Below, piece by piece: positions 16,798 through 24,185 of a stretch of 42,921 nt of DNA. Location of the stretch: NCBI GenBank assembly GCA_035937135.1, contig DASYVL010000022.1:1-42921 (forward strand), given 5' to 3'. The first letter of the stretch is position 1; each line of letters opens with the position of its first letter. This DNA is from Terriglobales bacterium (GTDB taxonomy: Bacteria; Acidobacteriota; Terriglobia; Terriglobales; Acidobacteriaceae). The notes below the pieces were generated by a model. That model worked only from the letters and a program-made list of their open reading frames with translations, had not been told where the DNA came from and made no database searches. The position numbers and the translations under genes were made by a program.

Positions 16798-19366
16798 GCA
16801 GCGGCTTTCCTGTCTTCAGCGTGTACTGGATCCGCTCCTGCGTCTTCTTCTCCCCGCACAGCGACTTGAAGCCCTCGCGCTCCAGGTCGAGGATGTACTG
16901 CTCGCTCACCGGCGTGCCTGGGGTGATCGCGCCGCCGCAGAGCACCTCGGCGACCTTGGTTCCGATCTTCACCTCGTGGTCGCTGATGAACTCTCCCTGG
17001 CGCAGCAGATGGACGCCCAGCTTCAAGGTCGCCAGGATATTCTCCCCCGGCGCGGGGATATTGTCGCGCGGGACGGGCGCGACGTATCCTGCGCGCGCCA
17101 GCTCCAGCGCCCGCGCTTTCGCGTCCGTCAGCACCCGCTCCCGATTCATGGTGATGCGGTCCTGCTCGCTCAGGAAGCCCAGCCCGCGCGCTTCGTACGC
17201 CGAGGTCGAGACCTTGGCCATGGCGATGGTCTCAAACGCGCGCTTCATCGCCTCCATCAACTCGACTCCCTCGCCGCGTCCATCCGGGCGGATGTGCGCC
17301 GCGCTATCCACCGCCCGCAGCAGCATCTCTTTGCAGCCGCCGCCGCCCGGCAGCAGGCCCACGCCCACCTCCACCAGTCCCATGTACAGTTCGACGTGCG
17401 GCTGGCGCGCCGGCGCGTGCAGCGAAACCTCGGTGCCCCCGCCCAGCGTCATCCCGAAGGGCGCGGCCACCACCGGCTTGGACGAGAACTTCACCGCCTG
17501 GGTCATGGCCTGGAACTGCCGGATGGCCAGGTCCACGTCGTCCCACTCTTCTTCCTGGACGGTCATCAGCAGCAGCATGAGGTTGGCGCCGACGGAAAAG
17601 TTCTGCGCGTCGTTGGTGATGACGAAAGCGTCGAAGCCGTCGCCCGGTCCGCCCGGCTGGAGCGAGCGCGTCACCAGCTCCACAATGTCGCCGCCCAGCG
17701 AGTTCATCTTCGAGTGGAATTCCAGGCACGCGACGCCGTCGTCCAGGTCCACCAGCGACGCCCCGGCATTCTTTTTCACAACCTTCGCGCCGCTCTTTTT
17801 CGCGACCGTGACCGACCACACGCCCTCGGGCGCCGCCACCGGCTTGTAGCCGGGGCACGCCAGGTCGAAGTACGAGCGCCCGGAAGGCACATCGGGATGG
17901 TCCTGATACCAGCCCTTGGCGCCGCTCGCCAGCAGTTTTTCGGCGTTGGCCGCCAGCGGGCGGCCTTCCATCTTCATGCGCGCGACCGTCGCCTCGACTC
18001 CGGCGGCGTCCCACAACTCGAAGGGCCCCATCTCCCAGTTAAAGCCCAGTCGCATGGCGCGGTCGATCTCCACCACCGAGCCCGCGATCTCCCCGATGCG
18101 GTTGGCCGAGTAGGTCCACAGGTCCGCCAGCGCCGACCACACGAACTTCGCGGCCTTGTCTTTTTCCGCGTCGCCCGAGAGCAGCATGCGCAGCCGCTCC
18201 TCGGTGCCTTCGACGTTCTTGGCCATCTCCAGCGCCGCAAACTTGGCCTTCTGCTGCGGACGGTACTCCAGCGTCTTCCAGTCCAGGCCCATCCGCTCGT
18301 CGCCTTTGGGACCCTTCTGCTTCTTGTAGAAGCCGCCCTTGGTCTTGTCGCCCAGCCACTTGCGCTCCAGCATCTTCTGGAAAAACTCGGGGACGGCCAG
18401 CTCCGAGCGCTCGTCGTGCACGTTTTCCTTCAGGTTCCCGACCACGTGGGCCAGGATGTCGAGCCCTACCAGGTCCATGGTCCGGAAGGTGGCTGAGCGC
18501 GGCCAGCCCACCGCCGTGCCGGTGAGCGCGTCCACTTCTTCGATCGAGAGGTCCAGCTCCTGCATCAGCCGCATCACGTTCAGCACGGAGAACGTCCCAA
18601 TGCGGTTGGCGATGAAGTTGGGCGTGTCGCGCGCCACCACGATGCCCTTGCCCAGCAGCACGTCCGAGAAGTGCTCGACCGCGGCCATGGCGCCCGCGTC
18701 GCTCTCCCCAGTGGGGATGATCTCCAGCAGCCGCATGTAGCGCGGCGGATTGAAGAAGTGCGTGCCGAACCAGTGCCGCCGAAAGTCGTCGGAGAATCCC
18801 TCGGCGATCTTGGATACCGGCAGCCCGCTGGTGTTGGTGGTGACGATGGTCCCCGGCCGCCGCGCCGCTTCCACCTTCTTGAGCAGCGCGCGCTTGATCT
18901 CGAGGTTCTCGGCCACGGCTTCGATGATCCAATCGGCCTGGGCGACCAGCTTCATGTCGTCGTCGAAGTTGCCGATGGTGATAAGCCGCGAAAGGGAAGC
19001 CTCGCAGAACGCCGCGGGCTTCGACTTCTTCGCCGCCTCCAAACCAGCGGCGGCAATCTTGTTCCTTTCCTCGCGTGTGGAAGCGGGCGACACCGGGGTC
19101 CCCGGCGCGCCCGCCTTTGGCGCGTTGGGGTGGGAGTCGCCCGCCTTCGTTGGCGGCACCATATCCAGCAGGAAGCAGGGTACCCCGGCGTTGGCCAGGT
19201 GAGCGGCGATGCGCGCGCCCATGGTGCCCGCGCCCAGCACCGCGACGCGCCGGATGGGCTTCAGTTGATGCGATCGCTCCACGTTGCGAATGGTATCAGT
19301 CTGGCGGGTCGGGGAAGAGGATTTTGCAGCGCCGGAAGAGGGAACCGCAGAGTCGGTGGAGATCAT
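16790..19366 (-). CDS. fadN: 3-hydroxyacyl-CoA dehydrogenase / enoyl-CoA hydratase (FadN type)
   Basis: 858 residues with the dehydrogenase first and the hydratase last, the FadN order (E. coli FadB is reversed). Residues about 38-230 form the NAD domain (AVLGAGTMGARIAAHLANAG); GTHFFNPPRYMRLLEIIPTG holds the catalytic His and Glu; two 3HCDH C-terminal-type domains follow to about 490 (MDLVGLDILAHVVGN and FNWEMGPFELWDAAG). The hydratase region (about 540-750) keeps both expected glutamates, in GMTLGGGTEVSLHA and GLVEVGVGLLPGGGG. A 37-residue Ser/Thr-rich leader precedes the NAD domain. GGGAG about 7 bases upstream supports the ATG. It is the first gene after a FadR-like operator. Confidence 0.94.
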   Translation of the reverse strand: MISTDSAVPSSGAAKSSSPTRQTDTIRNVERSHQLKPIRRVAVLGAGTMGARIAAHLANAGVPCFLLDMVPPTKAGDSHPNAPKAGAPGTPVSPASTREERNKIAAAGLEAAKKSKPAAFCEASLSRLITIGNFDDDMKLVAQADWIIEAVAENLEIKRALLKKVEAARRPGTIVTTNTSGLPVSKIAEGFSDDFRRHWFGTHFFNPPRYMRLLEIIPTGESDAGAMAAVEHFSDVLLGKGIVVARDTPNFIANRIGTFSVLNVMRLMQELDLSIEEVDALTGTAVGWPRSATFRTMDLVGLDILAHVVGNLKENVHDERSELAVPEFFQKMLERKWLGDKTKGGFYKKQKGPKGDERMGLDWKTLEYRPQQKAKFAALEMAKNVEGTEERLRMLLSGDAEKDKAAKFVWSALADLWTYSANRIGEIAGSVVEIDRAMRLGFNWEMGPFELWDAAGVEATVARMKMEGRPLAANAEKLLASGAKGWYQDHPDVPSGRSYFDLACPGYKPVAAPEGVWSVTVAKKSGAKVVKKNAGASLVDLDDGVACLEFHSKMNSLGGDIVELVTRSLQPGGPGDGFDAFVITNDAQNFSVGANLMLLLMTVQEEEWDDVDLAIRQFQAMTQAVKFSSKPVVAAPFGMTLGGGTEVSLHAPARQPHVELYMGLVEVGVGLLPGGGGCKEMLLRAVDSAAHIRPDGRGEGVELMEAMKRAFETIAMAKVSTSAYEARGLGFLSEQDRITMNRERVLTDAKARALELARAGYVAPVPRDNIPAPGENILATLKLGVHLLRQGEFISDHEVKIGTKVAEVLCGGAITPGTPVSEQYILDLEREGFKSLCGEKKTQERIQYTLKTGKPLRN

Positions 19367-19432
19367 GAAATGCTCCCAACCGCGCGCCCAGGGGAAAAGC
19401 AGCGGCGCGCGCCGACTTCTATGATTGAGTAC

Positions 19433-19462
19433 ATACTACTGAATGAGCCATCATTCAGTCAA
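19433..19462 (-). promoter_or_regulatory. fadN-fadA-fadE promoter with FadR-type operator
   Basis: Minus strand: TTGACT (-35, 19457-19462), an 18-base spacer, TAGTAT (-10, 19433-19438). A perfect 9+9 inverted repeat, ACTGAATGA and TCATTCAGT separated by four bases (19438-19459), fills the spacer. The core TGAATGA-N4-TCATTCA matches the consensus I know for the TetR-family repressor FadR of Bacillus (TGAATGANTANTCATTCA), which controls fadNAE there. Binding would occlude RNA polymerase, with release by long-chain acyl-CoA. The regulator gene is not in the window. Confidence 0.8.
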
Positions 19463-19500
19463 GAGGAATCTGCGACTCCGGCGCAGCCGGCTGGAGCCCA

Positions 19501-19613
19501 TGTGGCACAGCCGTCTTCGGCTGGGGGAAGCGGCACGGACCATGTGGCAGCCGCCCTCGGTTGTGGGAAGCGGCACAGCCCGTGTGGCACAGCCGTCCTC
19601 GGCTGTGTGCCTT
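19501..19613. repeat. Three tandem copies of a ~40-base hairpin repeat
   Basis: Units start at 19501, 19543 and 19583 with TGTGGCA, contain a GCCGTC(T/C)TCGGCTG-type hairpin (degenerate in the middle copy) and are joined by GGGAAGCGGCAC. The spacing is 42 and 40 bases. The rest of the 387 bp gap between fadN and the GAF gene holds only the two promoters; I see no gene there. Confidence 0.65.
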
Positions 19614-19688
19614 TACGGTCTCCTGCCTGCTCCTTGCCTCCGTGTCTCCGTGGTGACGTTGTACGCGGGGTTTTCCTCAGCCCCTGCG

Positions 19689-19717
19689 TTGACCGCCCTT
19701 TCCGCCCCGGTTACACT
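19689..19717 (+). promoter_or_regulatory. Promoter of the GAF-transketolase operon
   Basis: TTGACC (19689-19694), 17-base spacer, TACACT (19712-19717), then a roughly 30-base leader to the GTG at 19754. Confidence 0.6.
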
Positions 19718-19753
19718 AAAGCCGTTCCCAGAAAATCCTCCTGAGGCCTGAGC

Positions 19754-20383
19754 GTGAAACGCATTCGCTCTCCCCGCGAAGTGCTAGCCGCCCTCGACCT
19801 GGTGCTAGCCGCAAAGGCCGGTCCGGTGAAGGATGGCTCCCCGCTGGACCAGGCGGTGGAGATCCTCTACCGCCAGCGCCACTATTTCTGGGTGGGCATC
19901 TATCTGGTCGCCGGCGACCGCGCCATGCGCCAGGCCTTCCGCGGCCCGGTGCCGCCCTGTCACAGCTTCGCCCTGGGCAAAGGCAACGTGGGCACCGTGG
20001 GCGAGAGCGGCTTCCTGAAGGTCATCCCCGACGTCTCCGCCGACCCCACCTACAGCATGTGCTTCCTGGAGACCAAATCGGAAATCGTCGTTCCAATCAA
20101 GATCGTTGGACGCATCCTGGGAGTGATTGACGTGGAGAGCGACCGCCCGGACGCCTTCGGTCCCCTCGACCGCATCCTGCTGAAGAACGTGGCCGCCCGC
20201 CTGGCGCGCTTCCTCACTTCCACGGGGAAGCGATACGTGCGCAAGGCGAAGGAAGCGGCGGCGGCGGAAGCCGAACCCGTTGCCCAAGCCGAGCGCGGAC
20301 ATCCTCCCGCTTCCGAAAAGCCCGCAGCCGCTTCGGTGCAAGCTCCACGGCGCGCCGTCGCAGGAGACCACGTCCGCCCATGA
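19754..20383 (+). CDS. GAF-domain protein resembling free methionine-(R)-sulfoxide reductase
   Basis: 209 residues from GTG. A single GAF domain (about 10-160) matches the fRMsr (MsrC) layout: RHYFWVGIYLV, GPVPPCHSFALGKGNVGTVGE, DVSADPTYSMCFLETKSEIVVPI, ILGVIDVESDRPDAF. By alignment from memory with E. coli MsrC, the outer cysteines (Cys69 and Cys103) are kept while the middle one, in the GVCGT motif, is Asn78. Reduction of free Met-R-sulfoxide is therefore possible but unproven; a ligand-sensing GAF protein is the alternative. The last 50 residues are a low-complexity Ala/Glu/Pro tail. The stop overlaps the transketolase start (ATGA). Confidence 0.8.
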   Translation: MKRIRSPREVLAALDLVLAAKAGPVKDGSPLDQAVEILYRQRHYFWVGIYLVAGDRAMRQAFRGPVPPCHSFALGKGNVGTVGESGFLKVIPDVSADPTYSMCFLETKSEIVVPIKIVGRILGVIDVESDRPDAFGPLDRILLKNVAARLARFLTSTGKRYVRKAKEAAAAEAEPVAQAERGHPPASEKPAAASVQAPRRAVAGDHVRP

Positions 20384-21231
20384 CCGCGCCGGCGGTTTCC
20401 TCCCAGCCCAGCATCACCGAGCTGAAGCGCATCGCTCGCGGCCTGCGCATCGACATCGTCAAGATGATCGGCGCCGCCGGCAGCGGACATCCCGGCGGCT
20501 CGCTCTCCGAGGTCGAGCTGCTGACCGCGCTCTACTTCCGCGTCCTGCGCCACGACCCCAAGGATCCCACCTGGGCCGACCGCGACCGCTTCGTCCTCAG
20601 CAAGGGACACGGCTGCCCGGCGCTCTACGCCGTCTACGCCGCCGCCGGCTACCTCGATCCCGCGCTGCTGCCCACGCTGCGCAAGCTGGGCTCCCCGCTC
20701 CAGGGACACCCGGACAAGCGCATGCTGCCCATCCTCGAAGCCTCCACCGGTTCGCTCGGCCAGGGCATCTCCATCGGCATCGGCATGGCGCTCGGCGCGC
20801 GCCTCGATTCCCGCGACTCCCACATCTTCGTCCTGGTCGGCGACGGCGAACTCCAGGAGGGCCAGAACTGGGAGGCCGCCATGTTCGCTCCCTTCCACAA
20901 GCTCTCCAACCTCACCGTCATCGTGGACAACAACAAGCAGCAGCTCGACGACTGGACCAACAAGATCCTCGACCTCTCCCCGCTCAAGGACAAGTGGGCG
21001 GCCTTCGGCTGGAACGTCCGCGAGATCGACGGCCACGACTTCGAGCAGGTGATCCCCGCGCTCCAGGAGGCCCGCGCCAACTCCACCGAGAAGCCCACGG
21101 TCATCCTCGCCAACACGGTGAAGGGCAAGGGCGTGTCCTTCATGGAGAACAACATCAAGTGGCACGGCGTCGCCCCCAAGCCGGAAGAGGTCGAGGCTGC
21201 GGTCAAGGAACTGGAGGCTCAAGCAGTATGA
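20380..21231 (+). CDS. Transketolase, N-terminal (thiamine-PP-binding) subunit
   Basis: 283 residues. Transketolase moves two-carbon units between sugar phosphates in the pentose phosphate pathway; here the enzyme is split in two, as in many archaea and some bacteria. Motifs: GAAGSGHPGGSLSEVELLTALYF, DRFVLSKGHGCPALYA, GSLGQGISIGIGMALG and the TPP motif beginning GDGELQEGQNWEAA and ending VDNNKQQ. GWNVREIDGHDFEQVI closes the domain. Translation is coupled to the GAF gene. The partner subunit follows after a 103 bp gap with two hairpins. Confidence 0.94.
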   Translation: MTAPAVSSQPSITELKRIARGLRIDIVKMIGAAGSGHPGGSLSEVELLTALYFRVLRHDPKDPTWADRDRFVLSKGHGCPALYAVYAAAGYLDPALLPTLRKLGSPLQGHPDKRMLPILEASTGSLGQGISIGIGMALGARLDSRDSHIFVLVGDGELQEGQNWEAAMFAPFHKLSNLTVIVDNNKQQLDDWTNKILDLSPLKDKWAAFGWNVREIDGHDFEQVIPALQEARANSTEKPTVILANTVKGKGVSFMENNIKWHGVAPKPEEVEAAVKELEAQAV

Positions 21232-21237
21232 TCAGTC

Positions 21238-21285
21238 CCGTCCCGCAGGGACGGCATGAGAGTAGCCCGGCACGTCAGTGCCGGG
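21238..21285. repeat. Paired hairpin repeat between the transketolase halves
   Basis: Two perfect stem-loops: CCGTCCC-GCA-GGGACGG (21238-21254) and CCCGGCAC-GTCA-GTGCCGGG (21266-21285). Neither is followed by a T-tract, so they are probably REP-like elements or mRNA processing/stability signals rather than terminators. Confidence 0.7.
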
Positions 21286-21334
21286 GTCACTGAGGCGTGA
21301 TGGATCCAGTTCCGTTAGGGACGACTGAAAACCA

Positions 21335-22300
21335 ATGAAAGCCGCCACCACCAAACTCGAGCTCAAGATGGGCAAGGCCACGCGCGAGGCCTACGGCGAA
21401 GCCCTGGCCGAGCTCGGCCGCTCCAACCCCAACATCATTGCTCTCGACGCCGACCTGGCCAAGTCCACCTTCAGCGCCACCTTCGGCAAGGAGTTTCCCG
21501 ACCGCTTCTTCACCGTGGGCATCGCCGAGGCCAACATGGTGGGCATCGCCGGCGGCCTGGCGCTCTCCGGCAAGATCCCCTTCGCCTCCTCCTTCGCCGT
21601 CTTCCTTTGCGACAAGGGATACGACCAGTTGCGCATGTCCGTCGCCTATCCCGGGGTGAACGCCAAGTTCTGTGGCTCGCACGGCGGCATCTCCATCGGC
21701 GAGGACGGCCCCAGCCAGCAGTCGGTCGAGGACCTGGCGCTCATGTGCGCCCTCCCCGGCTTCGTCGTCATCCATCCCGCCGACGAATTCGCCGCCCGTG
21801 CCCTCGTCCACCGCATGGCCGAGCACGTGGGGCCCTGCTACATGCGCACCGGCCGCGCCAAGGCGCCCATCCTCTACGGGCCCAACGACACGTTTGAGAT
21901 CGGCAAAGCCAAGGTCCACGGCTCCGGGCGCGACGTGGCCATCGTCGCCTGCGGCTTCGAGGTCGGCTACGCCCTCCAGGCCCAGGCCCAGCTCGAGGAA
22001 GAGGGCATCGCCGCCCGCGTCGTCGACATGCACACCCTGAAGCCGCTGGATAAAGGAGCCGTCGCCCAAGCCGCGCGCGAGTGCGGCGCCCTGGTCACCG
22101 CCGAGGAGCACTTGCTCGACGGCGGCCTCGGCTCGCGCGTCGCCGCCGCCGCTGCACGCTCCTGCCCCGTGCCCATTGAGTTTGTCGGCATCCAGAACAC
22201 CTATGCCGAGTCCGGCACGCCCGACCAGTTAATGGAAAAATACGGCCTCACCGCGCCTCACATCGTCCAGGCGGTGAGGACGGTTCTGAAACGAAAGTGA
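21335..22300 (+). CDS. Transketolase, C-terminal subunit
   Basis: 321 residues: pyrimidine-binding and C-terminal domains of transketolase. Visible: GKATREAYGEALAELGRSNPNIIALDADLAKST, then RFFTVGIAEANMVGIAGGLALSG with the conserved Glu that activates the thiamine ring, KFCGSHGGISIGEDGPSQQS, CYMRTGRAKAP, and GGLGSRVAAAAAR in the last domain. Works with the N-terminal subunit encoded just upstream. ThiC, which makes the pyrimidine of the cofactor, is also in the window but separately transcribed. Confidence 0.94.
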   Translation: MKAATTKLELKMGKATREAYGEALAELGRSNPNIIALDADLAKSTFSATFGKEFPDRFFTVGIAEANMVGIAGGLALSGKIPFASSFAVFLCDKGYDQLRMSVAYPGVNAKFCGSHGGISIGEDGPSQQSVEDLALMCALPGFVVIHPADEFAARALVHRMAEHVGPCYMRTGRAKAPILYGPNDTFEIGKAKVHGSGRDVAIVACGFEVGYALQAQAQLEEEGIAARVVDMHTLKPLDKGAVAQAARECGALVTAEEHLLDGGLGSRVAAAAARSCPVPIEFVGIQNTYAESGTPDQLMEKYGLTAPHIVQAVRTVLKRK

Positions 22301-22308
22301 GATGTCGT

Positions 22309-22893
22309 ATGCGCACCCGAATGGTTTCCCTCTGCCTGGCGTTGTTCGCCCTGGCGATTCTCCCCTTATGCGCCGCTCAGCAGGCCATCATCCTGGTCCG
22401 CCACGCGGAAAAGATCGGCGACGACATGAACGGCAAGGACGTCCCACTCTCCAAGGCGGGGCAGGAGCGCGCCCGCCTGCTGGCCGAGATGCTCAAAGAT
22501 TCTGGCATCACCGTCATCTACGCCAGCGACACCGTCCGCACCCGCGCCACCGCCCAGCCCCTCGCCAAAGAACTGCGGCTGCCGATCAAGAACCTCGACC
22601 AGCGCGACCCGGAGGCCGCGATCAGGCGGCTGAGGAAGGAGAACCCCAATGACGTGGTTCTGATCGTCGGCCACGCTGACACTCTCCCCGGGCTGCTGCA
22701 GGCGCTGGGCTACCGCCGGGAGGTCAGGATCCATTCCAACGAGTACACCAATCTGTTCGTGGTGCTTCCCAGGGCCGGCAAGGCGCCCGCGGTCATCCGC
22801 GTCGGTTACGGGGAGGACAAAAACGAGACCGACGCCCGCCGGAAGCATCCGCCCTCGCCTCGCTCCAAGTCGTCGCCTCCCGGCGCGCCTTGA
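22309..22893 (+). CDS. Secreted histidine phosphatase (SixA/phosphoglycerate-mutase superfamily)
   Basis: 194 residues from ATG 22309; a GTG at 22297 overlapping the transketolase stop is the alternative. The N-terminus is a clear signal peptide (VSLCLALFALAILPLCAAQQ), so the protein is exported. The catalytic phospho-histidine motif ILVRHAEK follows at once, with the partner motif IVGHADTLPGLLQ and the acid-site segment IYASDTVRTRATAQP. The C-terminus is a short Pro/Ser/Arg-rich tail. Substrate cannot be predicted: periplasmic phosphate esters or a phosphoprotein are possible. Confidence 0.87.
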   Translation: MRTRMVSLCLALFALAILPLCAAQQAIILVRHAEKIGDDMNGKDVPLSKAGQERARLLAEMLKDSGITVIYASDTVRTRATAQPLAKELRLPIKNLDQRDPEAAIRRLRKENPNDVVLIVGHADTLPGLLQALGYRREVRIHSNEYTNLFVVLPRAGKAPAVIRVGYGEDKNETDARRKHPPSPRSKSSPPGAP

Positions 22894-22922
22894 GGCGGCA
22901 GGGACCGAGCCTGATTTTCGGG

Positions 22923-22957
22923 CCAATCTGAAATCTTCAATCTACAATGTGCAATCG
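22923..22957. repeat. AT-rich intergenic repeat upstream of the acyltransferase gene
   Basis: CAATCTGAAATCTTCAATCTACAATGTGCAATCG-type sequence (minor members at 16776 and 24127). It contains TACAAT (22943-22948), which could double as a -10 for the gene starting at 22978. Confidence 0.45.
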
Positions 22958-22977
22958 TCGGCTCCTCCGGCGCTGCC

Positions 22978-24117
22978 ATGACTGCCTCCGCTCCCTCCCG
23001 CCTCGCCTACATTGACTGGATGCGCGGCCTGGCGTGCCTGCTCATGTTCCAGACGCACGCCTATGACGCCTGGCTCACCCCCGAGGCCCGCAAGACCCAA
23101 TTCTTCATGTATTCCCAGGGTCTCGGGACCTTTCCCGGGCCGCTCTTCCTGTTTCTTGCCGGCATTTCTTCGGCGCTGGTGGTGGACCGCCTGCGCCAGA
23201 AGGGCGTCGCCGCCAACGACATCGCCCGCGCCACCATGAGCCGCGGCCTCGAGATCTGGGGCCTGGGCATGGCCTTCCGCCTGCAGGAGTATCTGATCGC
23301 TTTCCCCTGGGCGCCGTGGAGCAATCTGTTCCGCGTGGACATCCTCAACATTCTGGGGCTGGCCATGATCCTGATGGGCGCGGTCGCGCGCCTGGCCGCT
23401 GGAGGGAAGGGATCGAGCGCTGCCCGCGCCCGCTGGCTCACCCTCGCCGCCGCCATCACGGTCGCACTCGCCATCGCCCTGCTCACTCCGCCGCTCTGGA
23501 CCACCTGGCGCCTGCGCTTCCTCCCCTGGCCGCTCGAGTCGTACATCAACGGCGTTGACGTCTTCGACCAGCCCCATCCAGGCCTCTTTCCCATCTTCCC
23601 CTGGGTCGGGTTTGCCTTTGCCGGGTTGGCCATGGGCCTGGCGCTGTTCAGCGATTGGGCGCGCCGGCATGAAGGCGCCGCGCTGGCGCTCCTCGGCGTG
23701 GGCGGCGCGGCGCTCTTTCAGTCCGCCCGCTGGCTCGAAGCCCAGCCCATCCAGCTTTACGCCGTCCACAACTTCTGGCTCACCAGTCCCAACTTCTTCC
23801 TGATGCGCGTCGGACTCTTGCTGGGGATCCTGTGGGGAAGCTACGCCTGGTGCCGCTGGGGGTTGGCGACCAAGGGCTTCAGCCCGGTCATCCAACTCGG
23901 CCAAACCTCATTGCTGGTCTACTGGGTACACATTGAGTTGGTCTACGGCCGCGTTTCCATCCTCCCCCAACACACGCAGAGCATCCGCGGCGCCTCCCTC
24001 GGCCTGGCCACCATCACCCTGGCCATGCTAGTGCTCTCGGTGATCAAGACCCGCATTCTCCCGCGGCTGAGTTGGTGGCCCGGCTCCAAGCGCCCGATTG
24101 GTTCAAAAGCTTCCTGA
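22978..24117 (+). CDS. DUF1624/HGSNAT-type multi-pass membrane acyltransferase
   Basis: 379 residues with about ten hydrophobic helices. The N-terminus RLAYIDWMRGLACLLMFQTHAYDAW carries the family signature (Asp, MRG, and a His at the end of helix 1), as in heparan-alpha-glucosaminide N-acetyltransferase-like and OpgC-like integral membrane acyltransferases. LFLFLAGISSALVV, ILGLAMILMGAVARL and QLGTSLLVYWVHIELVYG-like helices follow. It would transfer an acyl group across the membrane to a surface sugar or lipid; the acceptor is unknown. Convergent with the MFS gene; the 64 bp between them is repeat. Confidence 0.82.
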   Translation: MTASAPSRLAYIDWMRGLACLLMFQTHAYDAWLTPEARKTQFFMYSQGLGTFPGPLFLFLAGISSALVVDRLRQKGVAANDIARATMSRGLEIWGLGMAFRLQEYLIAFPWAPWSNLFRVDILNILGLAMILMGAVARLAAGGKGSSAARARWLTLAAAITVALAIALLTPPLWTTWRLRFLPWPLESYINGVDVFDQPHPGLFPIFPWVGFAFAGLAMGLALFSDWARRHEGAALALLGVGGAALFQSARWLEAQPIQLYAVHNFWLTSPNFFLMRVGLLLGILWGSYAWCRWGLATKGFSPVIQLGQTSLLVYWVHIELVYGRVSILPQHTQSIRGASLGLATITLAMLVLSVIKTRILPRLSWWPGSKRPIGSKAS

Positions 24118-24126
24118 AGCTGGAAT

Positions 24127-24185
24127 CGCCCAAGTCAATCTGCAATCTGTAATCTGAAATTTGCAATTGTCGATTGTCAATTCAA
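24127..24185. repeat. AT-rich repeat between convergent genes, overlapping the MFS stop
   Basis: A run of CAATCTG/AATCTGTAATCTGAAATTTGCAATTG-like units followed by TTGTCGATTGTCAATTCAAT. On the minus strand it carries the stop codon of the MFS gene (24182-24184). It is much more AT-rich than its surroundings. Confidence 0.6.

Noticed and set aside
15926-18496. 856-codon open frame on the plus strand across fadA/fadN
   Set aside because: Antisense shadow of two clear minus-strand enzymes; Arg/His/Gln-rich composition and no family motifs. Typical of high-GC coding DNA.
19501-19613. CRISPR array
   Set aside because: Only three imperfect units, no unique spacers and no cas genes; the units are hairpin repeats.
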